Positions 26,645-36,229 of a stretch of DNA of 64,000 nucleotides are shown piece by piece; the stretch's first letter is position 1, and each line of letters begins with the position of its first letter. Under the pieces are notes generated by a model that did not search any database, had not been told where the DNA came from, and saw only the letters and a list, made by a program, of their open reading frames with translations. The stretch lies in the NCBI GenBank assembly GCA_016707285.1, contig JADJIA010000011.1, positions 1-64,000 on the forward strand, read 5' to 3'. This stretch comes from Ignavibacteriales bacterium. GTDB taxonomy: Bacteria; Bacteroidota; Ignavibacteria; Ignavibacteriales; Ignavibacteriaceae. The position numbers and the translations under genes are program-made.

Positions 26645-28618
26645 ATGAAAGACAATAAAGAAACCAGACGAATCATTAAGATGAACTCATCACTCAAAAA
26701 GATTTATCGCCCCTTAAAAGATTTCAGCGATAGAGCTGTGGTCAAAACTCTTGATCAGTATAACAAACTCTACAGGGAGTCGGTTTTGAATCCCGAGGCA
26801 TTTTGGGGCAAAGTGGCTGATGAACTTCACTGGTTTAAATACTGGAATTATATAAGGCAGGGGTCATCCTACGAATCCAAATGGTTTGTAGGTGCCAAAA
26901 CAAACATCAGTTACAACAGTCTCGACCGTCATCTTACGGGCCATCGCCGCAACAAAGCCGCTCTCATTTGGGAAGGAGAACCGGGTGATACAAGAACGAT
27001 GACATATCTTCAACTTCACAGGGAAGTTTCCAAATTTGCAAATGTTCTCCGTTCAAGGGGAGTTCAAAAAGGGGATAGAGTAATTATCTATATGGGGATG
27101 GTTCCGGAAACTGCGGTTGCCCTTCTCGCATGTGCAAGAATCGGGGCAATACACTCTGCTGTTTTTGCAGGGTTTTCTTCTGAAGCTTTAAAGGACAGAA
27201 TTCTTGGCTTAAAGGCAAAAATTGTAATTGCAAGTGATCTTGCCGTAAGACGGGGGAACAATATATATCTTAAACCGGCAGTTGACTCTGCTCTCGAGAG
27301 TTGTCCTGATGTTAATACTGTGATACTTTTTAAAAGAATGCATGAATCTTCGGTTAAAATGGTTCCGGGACGCGATATCTGGTGGCACGAAGCAATGGAC
27401 AATGTTTCCGATGAATGTGAGGCAATGCAACTCGACTCAGAGCATCCACTTTTTGTACTATATACCAGTGGAACAACAGGGAAAGCCAAAGGAATAATGC
27501 ATACCACTGCCGGTTACATGACGGCAGCTTATTATTCTTTTAAACTGATCTTTGATATTCAGGAAACCGATGTTTACTGGTGCACAACAGATATCGGATT
27601 TTCAACAGGTCATACATATGGATTATATGCACCGCTACTTAACGGTGCAACCCTTTTTATGTATGAAGGAGCCCCGACCACACCTGAACCCGACAGATTC
27701 TGGAAACTTATCGATAGTCACAAAATTTCCATCTTTTTCACAGCTCCCACATTTGTAAAAACTCTGATGAGGCAGGGGGACGGCTGGGTAAACAAACACA
27801 GACTCAATTCATTGAGAGTATTGGCTTTGGGTGGTGAACCCGTTAATCCAAAAGTCTGGTACTGGTTTTATAAAACTGTCGGAAAAGAGAAATGCCCAAT
27901 CATTGATGGTTGGTGGCAAACAGAGACGGGTTCTTTTATGATAGCCCCCATTCCGGGTGTTACTCCATTAAAACCGGGTTCAGCCACTTTACCACTGCCC
28001 GGAGTTTTAGCCGATGTCGTGGATAAAACAGGCAAGCCTGTTAAACCCGGCGAAAATGGATTTCTTGTTCTAAAAGACAGTTGGCCTTCAGTTGCAAGAA
28101 CAATTTTTGGCAACAAAAAACGCTATAAAGATGATTATTGGAACGGTTTTGGCGGCGACTTTTTCACAGGTGATGGCGCCAGAAAAGATAAAGACGGTTA
28201 TTTCTGGATACTTGGAAGAGTTGACGATGTCGTCACGGTTTCGGGTCATCGTTTGAGCACTCTCGAAATTGAAAATGCTCTTCATACACACAAAGATGTG
28301 GCAGAAGTTGCAGTGGTTGGAAGACCCGATGATCTTAAAGGAAATTCCATCGTGGCTTTTGTCACTCTAAAAGAGAATGTTCAGGCATCACTCCTCCTGA
28401 AAGAAGAGATGAGAAATCATGTAATGGTGGAGATTGGGCATATTGCGAGACCGGATGAGATTAGATTTACAGAAGCTTTGCCAAAAACCAGAAATGGAAA
28501 GATTGTAAGGCGACTGTTAAGAGAGATCGCAGCCGGCGGTGTTGTTCTCGGTGACCTTTCCTCAATCGAAGATATTTCGGCTATCGAATATTTGAGGGAA
28601 ATAGACGAAGAAATTTAG
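26645..28618 (+). CDS. acsA: AMP-forming acetyl-CoA synthetase
   Basis: Activates acetate to acetyl-CoA through an acetyl-adenylate. The 657-residue length and motifs fit: the phosphate-binding loop YTSGTTGKAKGIMHTTAGY (273-291), TTDIGFSTGHTYGLYAPLLNGAT, DGWWQTETGS, YFWILGRVDDVVTVSGHRLST for the hinge, and the catalytic K619 in KTRNGKIVRR, a usual site of regulatory acetylation. A propionyl-CoA synthetase role is possible but less likely. A monocistronic gene convergent with the histidine kinase gene, 11 bases apart. Confidence 0.92.
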   Translation: MKDNKETRRIIKMNSSLKKIYRPLKDFSDRAVVKTLDQYNKLYRESVLNPEAFWGKVADELHWFKYWNYIRQGSSYESKWFVGAKTNISYNSLDRHLTGHRRNKAALIWEGEPGDTRTMTYLQLHREVSKFANVLRSRGVQKGDRVIIYMGMVPETAVALLACARIGAIHSAVFAGFSSEALKDRILGLKAKIVIASDLAVRRGNNIYLKPAVDSALESCPDVNTVILFKRMHESSVKMVPGRDIWWHEAMDNVSDECEAMQLDSEHPLFVLYTSGTTGKAKGIMHTTAGYMTAAYYSFKLIFDIQETDVYWCTTDIGFSTGHTYGLYAPLLNGATLFMYEGAPTTPEPDRFWKLIDSHKISIFFTAPTFVKTLMRQGDGWVNKHRLNSLRVLALGGEPVNPKVWYWFYKTVGKEKCPIIDGWWQTETGSFMIAPIPGVTPLKPGSATLPLPGVLADVVDKTGKPVKPGENGFLVLKDSWPSVARTIFGNKKRYKDDYWNGFGGDFFTGDGARKDKDGYFWILGRVDDVVTVSGHRLSTLEIENALHTHKDVAEVAVVGRPDDLKGNSIVAFVTLKENVQASLLLKEEMRNHVMVEIGHIARPDEIRFTEALPKTRNGKIVRRLLREIAAGGVVLGDLSSIEDISAIEYLREIDEEI

Positions 28619-28629
28619 TTACAAAACGA

Positions 28630-31113
28630 TTATTCGCTGCCGGTAAGAAATTTTTTAATCGACCTCTGAAAATCAGATTTGATCAAAGGTTTTGAGATGA
28701 AACCATCAAAACCCTCCTGGAAAAATTTGTTTTTATCAGAGGTTGCCGTGTAAGCTGTAAAAGCAAGGATTGGAACTCCTTCAAATTCCTTCATTTGTTT
28801 CATCCTTTTTAGAACAGAGATTCCTGAAGGTGAACTTCCAAGATTTATATCGAGGAGCACCAAATCAATCTTCCTCCTTAAACCAATCCTTATAGCTTCT
28901 TCACCGTTAAAAGCAAAATCGACATTTGCTATATTTTTTGAGAAAATTTTAACTAATGTGTGAGTCGGAACATCGTCATCAACGAGTAATATTCGCCTAA
29001 GTTGAGTGTCCGTTTGCACAATGAGTGGGTGTTCACCGATGTCATCTGATGAAACGGCAGTTCTTCGAGCGACAACCGGGAAACTGATTGTGAATGTTGA
29101 ACCCAATCCAACCATGCTGTTCAGCGAGAGGGAGCCTCCCAGTTTTTCCGTGAATTTTTTGATGATGGTGAGTCCAAGTCCAACCCCTTCAAAAGCCCTG
29201 TCGAGCCCTTCGGAAACCTGTCTGAATTCATCAAATATCACATCCATAAAATCTTGTGATATTCCAATTCCACTATCCCTTACTATCAGGTTTATCACCG
29301 AAGACAAACCTTTTTTTTCAGTTTTGACAATAACATCAATTCCACCCTCATGAGTGAATTTGATTGCATTGCTGAGGAGGTTATCCATAATTGTTAAAAG
29401 CATTCTCTTGTCAGATTTTAACAGCGGGATTTCATCCGGAGTATCGATATTCAGGAAAAGCCCTTTTTTAACAATCTCCTGGTCGAAATAACTTGTAGAT
29501 TCAAGCACAACATCAATAAGATCCACATCCTCAAGATTTAGAGTCAGTTTGTCAGCCTCAATTCTTGAGAGATCAAGAATCAGACTCAGGGAGTTACTTA
29601 GTCTTTGACCCGCCTTGTAAATGCTATCAGTCAATTTTTTAAAGTAGGGATCCTCAACTTCCTCTGAGAGGATTTCGGCAAAACCGAGGATACCTATTAG
29701 AGGTGTTCGCAACTCATGCGACATATTAGCCAAAAAGATCGACTTAAGTCTGTTCATTTCTTCAGCTTTGGTTTTTGCCTCATAAAGTTGCCGGTTGGTT
29801 TTTTCCCTTTGAATCGCACCACCAATGGCAATAGCTGCTGATTGTAACATCGATTCCTCGGCTGTACTGTATTTTTTTTCAGAAGTGCAGTTGTCAAATC
29901 CGATAAATCCCCACCATTCATTCTGCAGATAGATTGGCACAGCAAGAATTGCACGAATCTCCTGAGGTTCAAGCACAGCTCTTTCGTCGGCAGGAAGGTC
30001 TTTTACCAATTCATTTATGAACCCTTTTTTTAACATAATATCACGCCAGCGTGGATTGCTGTCACTATAGTTTAATCTCTGTAGAACTGTGTTATTAATC
30101 TGTTTTGTTATCCCTCCCCTTACCCATTCAAAGGTTTGGGTCATAAACCATTCGTCGGTTTGTTCATTGTAATCATTTTCAAAAAGATAGATGCGATCTG
30201 CATAAGAAATGGAGCCCATCAAAGAGAAGGAATTATTGATAGCAGTATCAAAATCCTGTTCGGTAAGCAGGATTTCGGCAACTTTTGCGGCACAGTAGAG
30301 ATAACCTTTGTGTTCTTCAAGTTCTTCCTGGAAGCGTAACTCATCGCTGATATTTTGGACTATCCCCAACCAAAGCGTAGGTTTTCCTCCCTTGTCTCTT
30401 ACGATAGTTGCGTTAACTTTTACCCAAACATCACTCCCGTTTTTGTGGATATATCTTTTTCTGAGTGTTACACTGTTCCCGGTATCATTCTCCATCGCCA
30501 TCTGCATTCTGGAGAATTCAGTAGCTTTTTCATCAGGGTGGGTTATATCGAAAAAATTTATTCCAATTAATTCTGCAGGCTCATACCCTAACATTTTGGC
30601 AAATGCATGGTTTACATCCAGGAGCAATCCTATCGGATCAGTCATCACAATGCCGGTGTCAGCCGAGTTATAAACAGTTCTGAATCGATTTTCACTGTCC
30701 GAAAGTTTTTCTTTTACAACCGTTAACTGCGATACATCCAATCCAATTGCCCATGAAGCCCATCCTTCAATTTTATGTTTCCCGGAGATGTTCGACCAAC
30801 TTATAGCCTTCTCCGTACCATCCTTACATCTTACTTTCCACACCTGATTGTAATAAACATCTTGTTTTTCTTTCCAGAATTCTCTGAGAGTTGCTATATA
30901 TTCGGGGTCGGGGTAGAGGATTTTATCAGGGTGGGGATGGTTGCTCATTTCTTCTGCGGAATAGCCGGTAACCCGTTCACATTCATGATTCCACTCGATA
31001 AAAAGATTATTTTCATTAATCGCGGTTACCATAACAGGCATAGTGCTGATCAATGATTTCATGGATTGATCATCCTTCGACTTTGGGAGATTTTTATCAG
31101 GGATTTGTGTCAT
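28630..31113 (-). CDS. Cytoplasmic hybrid sensor histidine kinase (PAS-PAS-GAF-HisKA-HATPase-REC)
   Basis: An 827-residue protein without membrane segments. Two PAS domains (about 20-130 and 140-260) are followed by a GAF domain (about 270-440, including DRIYLFENDYNEQ and EWWGFIGFDNC), a HisKA domain with the phospho-accepting H466 in NMSHELRTPLIGI, an HATPase domain with the N box DNLLSNAIKFT, RDSGIGIS and GVGLGLTIIKKF, and a receiver domain whose phospho-acceptor is D755 in LVLLDINLG. It probably senses a soluble or redox signal, and no DNA-binding partner is encoded nearby, so output likely goes through a separate phosphotransfer protein or regulator. Confidence 0.9.
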   Translation of the reverse strand: MTQIPDKNLPKSKDDQSMKSLISTMPVMVTAINENNLFIEWNHECERVTGYSAEEMSNHPHPDKILYPDPEYIATLREFWKEKQDVYYNQVWKVRCKDGTEKAISWSNISGKHKIEGWASWAIGLDVSQLTVVKEKLSDSENRFRTVYNSADTGIVMTDPIGLLLDVNHAFAKMLGYEPAELIGINFFDITHPDEKATEFSRMQMAMENDTGNSVTLRKRYIHKNGSDVWVKVNATIVRDKGGKPTLWLGIVQNISDELRFQEELEEHKGYLYCAAKVAEILLTEQDFDTAINNSFSLMGSISYADRIYLFENDYNEQTDEWFMTQTFEWVRGGITKQINNTVLQRLNYSDSNPRWRDIMLKKGFINELVKDLPADERAVLEPQEIRAILAVPIYLQNEWWGFIGFDNCTSEKKYSTAEESMLQSAAIAIGGAIQREKTNRQLYEAKTKAEEMNRLKSIFLANMSHELRTPLIGILGFAEILSEEVEDPYFKKLTDSIYKAGQRLSNSLSLILDLSRIEADKLTLNLEDVDLIDVVLESTSYFDQEIVKKGLFLNIDTPDEIPLLKSDKRMLLTIMDNLLSNAIKFTHEGGIDVIVKTEKKGLSSVINLIVRDSGIGISQDFMDVIFDEFRQVSEGLDRAFEGVGLGLTIIKKFTEKLGGSLSLNSMVGLGSTFTISFPVVARRTAVSSDDIGEHPLIVQTDTQLRRILLVDDDVPTHTLVKIFSKNIANVDFAFNGEEAIRIGLRRKIDLVLLDINLGSSPSGISVLKRMKQMKEFEGVPILAFTAYTATSDKNKFFQEGFDGFISKPLIKSDFQRSIKKFLTGSE

Positions 31114-31195
31114 AAATGGGTGTGTTGTAAATTCACTTTAGGAAATCGACAAATCAAATTAATGATCAGATAAAAACATTTAAATAAATGATTAC

Positions 31196-31203
31196 TATCT
31201 TTG
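31196..31203 (+). promoter_or_regulatory. Bacteroidota-like -7 promoter element TATCTTTG
   Basis: TATCTTTG matches the TAnnTTTG element known for the primary sigma factor in Bacteroidota and lies 43 bases upstream of the ATG at 31247. No clear -33 TTTG partner is visible. Confidence 0.35.
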
Positions 31204-31246
31204 CACTAAAATAATCATAAAATCCAATAAAAAAAAGAAGACTGTG

Positions 31247-31507
31247 ATGAGTGACATTCTTATTTTCAATGATGAAAATTTTCTGAGTCAGCTTTCATCG
31301 GTTGAGTATGCCGGTGGCAGATATAAACTACAATTTTATTCAGAAAATGGCAGGCCCTCCTCTGTCGCCACAGAAGTTGTTGACACCTTCTACTTTTATC
31401 CGAGTGGTGGAACCATTCGCGATAAAGAATACAACATTATTGAGTATTTCCCCAAATATGACACCTACAGGGGATTTAAACCTCCACACATGATGGAGAA
31501 TAAATGA
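31247..31507 (+). CDS. Small hypothetical protein coupled to rsmI
   Basis: An 86-residue protein (a GTG one codon upstream is less likely). It has no signal peptide, membrane helix or motif I know; composition is acidic and aromatic-rich (DILIFNDENF, YKLQFYSENGRP, DTFYFYPSGG, YNIIEYFPKY). Its stop overlaps the rsmI start by ATGA (31504-31507), so it is translated with rsmI and is likely a real gene. Function unknown. Confidence 0.65.
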   Translation: MSDILIFNDENFLSQLSSVEYAGGRYKLQFYSENGRPSSVATEVVDTFYFYPSGGTIRDKEYNIIEYFPKYDTYRGFKPPHMMENK

Positions 31508-32190
31508 GTGGAGTTCTAAGCATTGTCGCCACTCCAATAGGTAACTATGAAGATATAACTTTAAGGGCGGTTAAGGTGCTTGATGCAGTCGATTTTATTG
31601 TCTGTGAAGATCTAAAAGAAGCCAGAAGATTACTCTCCAAACTTGATATTAAAAAAGAACTGGTTACTCTAAACGAACATGATGAAGCTGCGAACACTCC
31701 TGAGATAATCGATCGGCTCCTTGCGGGTGAAAATGTTGCTCTCATCTCCGACTGTGGAACACCAATGTTTGCGGATCCGGGGCATATACTGCTTGATGCA
31801 GCACTCTCAAATCAAATTCAGATTGTTCCTGTGCCGGGTGTTTCATCCCTTACAACTGCGCTTAGCGTATCCGCACTCAGAGCCGAAAAATTTTATTATT
31901 ATGGATGGCTTCCCGTAAAAAAGGATATCAGGAAAAAAGAATTATACCGACTTTCAAGAATGAATGAACTGATAATCTTTCTTGAGACCCCCTACCGGTT
32001 AAAAAATATCATGAAAGATATTGTTGACAATTTTGGAAGGGGTACGGAAGCTGTACTCGCTTATGATCTTACACTACCCACCGAACAGATATTGCGAGGC
32101 TCGGCTGGATCGATTTATGATAAAGTGGTTGCCCAATCCTTAAAAGGGGAGTTTGTTTTGTTGGTTGATAACAGGAAAATGAAGAAGTAA
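31504..32190 (+). CDS. rsmI: 16S rRNA (cytidine-1402 2'-O) methyltransferase
   Basis: Methylates the ribose of C1402 in the decoding centre of 16S rRNA using AdoMet. Tetrapyrrole-methylase fold with the family motifs LSIVATPIGNYEDITLRA at the N-terminus, EHDEAANTPEIIDRL, LISDCGTPMFADPG and VPVPGVSSLTTALSVS. At 228 residues it is slightly shorter than many RsmI proteins, lacking the last C-terminal extension. EDLK replaces the more common EDTR. It is second in a two-gene unit with the small protein at 31247. Confidence 0.88.
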   Translation: MSGVLSIVATPIGNYEDITLRAVKVLDAVDFIVCEDLKEARRLLSKLDIKKELVTLNEHDEAANTPEIIDRLLAGENVALISDCGTPMFADPGHILLDAALSNQIQIVPVPGVSSLTTALSVSALRAEKFYYYGWLPVKKDIRKKELYRLSRMNELIIFLETPYRLKNIMKDIVDNFGRGTEAVLAYDLTLPTEQILRGSAGSIYDKVVAQSLKGEFVLLVDNRKMKK

Positions 32191-32226
32191 TTAGCAGGGG
32201 ATGGTTACGCTGATTACACTGATTTA

Positions 32227-32250
32227 ACGCGGATTGCCACAGATCCGCGT
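32227..32250. repeat. Perfect inverted repeat after rsmI
   Basis: ACGCGGAT and ATCCGCGT (8-base stem) with an 8-base loop, 37 bases after the rsmI stop. A C run rather than a T run follows, so it is a structured spacer element rather than a classical terminator. The surrounding sequence (GATTACACTGATTTAACGC) resembles dispersed intergenic repeats. Confidence 0.45.
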
Positions 32251-32333
32251 CCCCCCTAACCGTTATTCATCTTGCAGACGGCAATCGAGACGATTACCCC
32301 TCCTCACACTTGCGACCAAAAGTCACTCAAGCA

Positions 32334-32381
32334 CTGAAGTTCTGAGGTTCTGAAGTTCAGAAGTTCTGAAGTTCTGAGGTT
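32334..32381. repeat. Tandem 8-base repeat CTGARGTT, six copies
   Basis: Six units in register: CTGAAGTT, CTGAGGTT, CTGAAGTT, CAGAAGTT, CTGAAGTT, CTGAGGTT. It lies between rsmI and lpxC-fabZ, 91 bases upstream of the lpxC start, so length changes could alter the lpxC upstream region (inference). Confidence 0.85.
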
Positions 32382-32471
32382 CTTAATTGTATAAGAAATG
32401 AATATATAGTAAATTAAAAGTTTAATTTTTTATTGTTTATAACTTGGCAGTATTGTGTCTAAAAGGAACAA

Positions 32472-33878
32472 ATGTTAATAAAACAACGCACTATTGGTAA
32501 AGAAGTTTCGATGTCCGGAATTGGAATCCATACAGGACACGAATGTAAAATGACATTTAAGCCGGCACCCGAAAATTACGGTTTGCGTTTTATTCGTACT
32601 GATTTGGGAGGGAATCCCGAAATTCCGGCAGTTGTTGATCATGTAATCGATATTTCCAGAGGAACAACGCTGGGAATTGGAGAAGCAAAAGTTTACACAG
32701 TTGAACATGTTTTGGCTGCGGCTTACGGTCTTCAGATTGATAATTTGATGATTGAGCTCGACGGAATAGAACCCCCGATAGGGGATGGAAGTTCGTTGCC
32801 TTATGTTGAACGACTCCTTTCAGCAGGATTTGTGGAACAGGATGCACCCAAGGATTACCTGATCATCGATCAAACTGTCACTTATCACGAAGAAGAGAGA
32901 GGTGTCGATATTGTTGCTCTTCCTCTCGATAATTACAGAATTACGGTGATGGTGGATTATCAAAATCCGGCACTTGGAAGTCAGCATTCAGGACTTTTTG
33001 ACCTTGAAAAGGAATTTGTCTCAGAGTTTGCTCCGGCGAGAACTTTTTGTTTTCTTAGTGAAGTGGAGATGCTCGCAAATCAGGGTTTGATTAAGGGTGG
33101 TGACCTTGAAAATGCCGTGGTTATTGTTGACAAAGAGCTTGAAGTTGATGAACTTGACAAACTTGGTGAAAAACTTGGGATTGATGAAAAATTTGTTCTC
33201 GGCGATACAGGAATTTTAAACAACAAATCATTTAGATTTAAAAATGAACCTGTAAGACACAAACTGCTCGATCTAATTGGGGATTTGGCGCTTATTGGAG
33301 TTCCGATTAAAGCTCAGATTCTTGCTGCGAGACCGGGACACAAAGCCAATGTTGAGTTTGCCAGGATGGTGCGTAAAATGTACCAACAGAAAAAACTTGT
33401 TAAAAAATATCAACATGCGAATAAAGAAGGTGTTGTATTTGATATCAATGCGATCAGAAAAATACTGCCTCACCGATACCCTTTCCTCTTGGTTGACAGA
33501 ATTATTCACATGGAGCTTGACAAAAAAATTGTTGGACAAAAATGTGTTTCAATTAATGAACCGTTTTTTGATGGACATTTTCCGGGAAATCCAATTATGC
33601 CCGGAGTTTTGTTGATTGAGTCGATGGCGCAAACCGGTGGACTTCTCATGTTGAATTCACTTCAGTCGCCCGAGGATAAAAATGCATTGTTTATGCAGAT
33701 CAATAATGCGAAATTCAGAAAACCCGTCACGCCGGGGGATGTTCTTCGCATAGAAGTGGAGATGAAAGAGATGCGGAAAAAATTTGTAATGATGCGTGGT
33801 GAAATTTTTGTTGATGGCGCACTTGTTGCCGAAGCTGATTTCACAGCAGCAATAGTTGACAGGGTGAAAAATGACTGA
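32472..33878 (+). CDS. lpxC: Fused LpxC deacetylase and FabZ dehydratase
   Basis: A bifunctional 468-residue protein. Residues 1-310 are LpxC, which deacetylates UDP-3-O-acyl-GlcNAc in the committed step of lipid A synthesis; the zinc ligand H79 is in YTVEHVLAAAYGL, with GDGSSLPY (104-111) and the later RHKLLDLIGDLAL motif. Residues about 320-468 are FabZ, the 3-hydroxyacyl-ACP dehydratase, with LPHRYPFLLVDRI and the catalytic H in FFDGHFPGNPIMPGVLLIESMAQ (read in two parts). This fusion is established in Bacteroidota and Chlorobi. It overlaps lpxA by 8 bases, starting an lpxC-fabZ/lpxA operon. Confidence 0.93.
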   Translation: MLIKQRTIGKEVSMSGIGIHTGHECKMTFKPAPENYGLRFIRTDLGGNPEIPAVVDHVIDISRGTTLGIGEAKVYTVEHVLAAAYGLQIDNLMIELDGIEPPIGDGSSLPYVERLLSAGFVEQDAPKDYLIIDQTVTYHEEERGVDIVALPLDNYRITVMVDYQNPALGSQHSGLFDLEKEFVSEFAPARTFCFLSEVEMLANQGLIKGGDLENAVVIVDKELEVDELDKLGEKLGIDEKFVLGDTGILNNKSFRFKNEPVRHKLLDLIGDLALIGVPIKAQILAARPGHKANVEFARMVRKMYQQKKLVKKYQHANKEGVVFDINAIRKILPHRYPFLLVDRIIHMELDKKIVGQKCVSINEPFFDGHFPGNPIMPGVLLIESMAQTGGLLMLNSLQSPEDKNALFMQINNAKFRKPVTPGDVLRIEVEMKEMRKKFVMMRGEIFVDGALVAEADFTAAIVDRVKND

Positions 33879-34644
33879 CATTCACCCGACTGCGATTATA
33901 GATCCCAAGGCAAAGCTTGGAGAAAATATTAAAATTGCTCCTTATGTGGTAATTGAAGGTGATGTTGAAATAGGAGATAATACAAACATTGGACCTCACA
34001 CCTGTATATACGACGGGGCAAGGATTGGTTCAAATGTCACAATTTTTCAATCGGCATCCATTTCAAATGTCCCGCAGGACTTGAAATATGCCGGAGAGGA
34101 ATCGCATTGTGTGGTGGGTGATAACACAACCATACATGAATTTGTTACTCTGCACAGAGGAACAGTTGAGACCCGACTTACATCAATCGGCAAAAATTGT
34201 TTGTTGATGGCTTATGCACATGTAGCACATGATTGCAGAGTGGGTGACAATGTAATTCTTGCAAACTGTGTACAGCTCGGTGGACATGTAACAGTGGATG
34301 ATTACACAATTATCGGAGGTTGTTCACCAGTGCATCAATTTTGTAAAGTTGGCAAACATGTAATGATAGCCGGTCACTACAGAGCTGTTCAGGATGTTCC
34401 GCCTTATATTCTTGCCGGCCATGAACCGCTTCGATATGAAGGATTAAATCTTGTAGGACTAAGACGCAGAGGTTTCACAAATGATGAAATAATGCGAATT
34501 AAGGGCATTTATGCACTTATTTATCAGTCGAATCTGAATCTTACACAAGCCAAAGAGCAGATTAATCAGAAGTTTGCCAGTGATAAATATGCAATTGAGA
34601 TTCTGGATTTTATCGCAAACAGCACTCGCGGATTGATCAGGTAA
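33871..34644 (+). CDS. lpxA: UDP-N-acetylglucosamine acyltransferase
   Basis: Transfers a 3-hydroxyacyl chain from ACP to UDP-GlcNAc, the first reaction of lipid A synthesis. A left-handed beta-helix of hexapeptide repeats begins at IHPTAIIDPKAKLGENIKI; the catalytic histidine is H120 in MAYAHVAHDC, and the C-terminal helical part is present (LNLVGLRRRGF onward). The 257-residue length is normal. It overlaps the end of the lpxC-fabZ gene and is followed 13 bases later by a lipoate ligase-like gene. Confidence 0.93.
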   Translation: MTDIHPTAIIDPKAKLGENIKIAPYVVIEGDVEIGDNTNIGPHTCIYDGARIGSNVTIFQSASISNVPQDLKYAGEESHCVVGDNTTIHEFVTLHRGTVETRLTSIGKNCLLMAYAHVAHDCRVGDNVILANCVQLGGHVTVDDYTIIGGCSPVHQFCKVGKHVMIAGHYRAVQDVPPYILAGHEPLRYEGLNLVGLRRRGFTNDEIMRIKGIYALIYQSNLNLTQAKEQINQKFASDKYAIEILDFIANSTRGLIR

Positions 34645-34657
34645 CAAAATCAGTTTG

Positions 34658-35416
34658 ATGAAGAGTTATTTTATTGAAACCGGTGCCAACACCGGTGAAT
34701 ATAACATGAAATTTGATCTCCGGTTGGCGGATGAGAGTGAAGCTGAGTCGATTAATTTAAGGCTTTACACCTGGGATCCTTATTGTATCTCACTCGGGGC
34801 AAATCAGTCGTTTGAAAGTCTGGATATTAAAAAACTGACTGCTGATGGATTTGAGTGTGTAAAAAGACCAACGGGTGGAAGGGCAGTTTTTCATTCGGAG
34901 GAACTGACCTATTCAGTTGTGATCAATTCAGGGGCTTTCACCCCAAAGGGTGCATACAAGCAAATAAATGAAGCATTGTTGCTGGGGCTTTCTTTTTATG
35001 ATTCCCGTCTTACCGATGCAGGACTTGAAAATGAAGAAGTGAATTTTAAGCAACATTATAGTTCGGGTTTAAGTGCTGCGTGTTTTTCAGTTCCCTCCCG
35101 TTCAGAAGTTAAGTTTGACGGCAGGAAACTAATCGGCAGTGCTCAGCGTAAAACGGGGAATGTGATTCTGCAGCACGGGTCGATAAATACAGGTGATTTT
35201 CATAAAAGGATTGTGGATTATTTGATCCTTTCAGGTGAAGAAAAAAGCGACCTTCAGACACTTCTCGATAATAAAACCTCAGATATCAGAAGCATTACTG
35301 GTCAGGAAGTTGACATGCAAAAATTAAGTGATGCAATTGTAAAGGGATTCAGGCAGGAGTTTAAACTTGGATTTGAGAATTTGATAAAATTAGAAGAAAG
35401 TTTGGAAAACAGATGA
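34658..35416 (+). CDS. Lipoate-protein ligase A family protein (BPL/LplA/LipB fold)
   Basis: A 252-residue protein of the biotin/lipoate A/B ligase superfamily. Motifs include RRxTGGRAVFH-like KRPTGGRAVFHSEELTYSV and GRKLIGSAQRKTGNVILQHGSI with the expected lysine of the active site. It may attach lipoate or transfer octanoate to 2-oxoacid dehydrogenase or glycine-cleavage subunits; the LipM (octanoyltransferase) versus LplA choice cannot be made from sequence alone. The ATG at 34658 is preferred to TTG 34655. The stop overlaps the panB start by ATGA. Confidence 0.82.
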   Translation: MKSYFIETGANTGEYNMKFDLRLADESEAESINLRLYTWDPYCISLGANQSFESLDIKKLTADGFECVKRPTGGRAVFHSEELTYSVVINSGAFTPKGAYKQINEALLLGLSFYDSRLTDAGLENEEVNFKQHYSSGLSAACFSVPSRSEVKFDGRKLIGSAQRKTGNVILQHGSINTGDFHKRIVDYLILSGEEKSDLQTLLDNKTSDIRSITGQEVDMQKLSDAIVKGFRQEFKLGFENLIKLEESLENR

Positions 35417-36228
35417 GCACATTTGGTAAATTTCAACGCGTTTCAACAAAAACGCTGAATTTAATGAAGAGAGAAGGGAAAAAGATTGCCGCTCTAACAG
35501 CATATGATTACATCACTGCAAAGTTGCTTGATGATGCGGGTATCGATCTGATTCTGGTGGGTGACTCGCTTGGGAATGTTTTCCAGGGAAATGAGACCAC
35601 GCTCCCCGTAACCATGGATGAAATGATTTACCATACAAAAGCAGTTGCCAAAGGCGTTTCAAGATCGATGTTGGTTGTTGATCTTCCGTTTATGGCTTAT
35701 CAGTTGAGTATCGATGAAGCATTCAGAAATGCAGGAAGAATATTAAAAGAGACACCTGCAGGTGGAGTAAAAATTGAAGGCGGCAAACGGGTTGCCGAAA
35801 CGATAAGGAAAATAACCGAAAACGGAATTCCGGTTATGGGGCATCTGGGACTTACCCCCCAAAGTATTCATCAGTTTGGAAGTTATAAACAGAGGGGAAC
35901 CGATGAGGATGAAGCCAACGAAATTTTAAAGGACGCAAAAATTCTTGAAGAAGCGGGTGCTTTTTCGATTGTGTTGGAGAAAATCCCGAGAGAACTTGCT
36001 AAAAAAGTAACTCAAAGTGTTTCTGTTCCAACAATCGGTATCGGAGCCGGTCCCTATTGCGACGGGCAGATACTGGTTACCCCCGACATGCTTGGACTCA
36101 ACAAAGAATTTCACCCAAAGTTCCTTCGCTATTATGCAAACCTCGCAGATATACTTGACGGAGCTTTTAAAAATTATATTGACGATGTTCGTGAAAGTCA
36201 TTTTCCGACTGATGCAGAGAGTTATTAG
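35413..36228 (+). CDS. panB: 3-methyl-2-oxobutanoate hydroxymethyltransferase
   Basis: Ketopantoate hydroxymethyltransferase of the pantothenate/coenzyme A pathway, using methylene-tetrahydrofolate. A TIM-barrel protein of 271 residues with AALTAYDYITAKLLDDAGID, LVGDSLGNVFQGNETTLPV, VKIEGG, GHLGLTPQSIHQFG and IGIGAGPYCDGQILV, all family hallmarks. Coupled to the preceding ligase gene by a four-base overlap. The next gene starts one base after the stop. Confidence 0.93.
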   Translation: MSTFGKFQRVSTKTLNLMKREGKKIAALTAYDYITAKLLDDAGIDLILVGDSLGNVFQGNETTLPVTMDEMIYHTKAVAKGVSRSMLVVDLPFMAYQLSIDEAFRNAGRILKETPAGGVKIEGGKRVAETIRKITENGIPVMGHLGLTPQSIHQFGSYKQRGTDEDEANEILKDAKILEEAGAFSIVLEKIPRELAKKVTQSVSVPTIGIGAGPYCDGQILVTPDMLGLNKEFHPKFLRYYANLADILDGAFKNYIDDVRESHFPTDAESY

Positions 36229-36229
36229 T

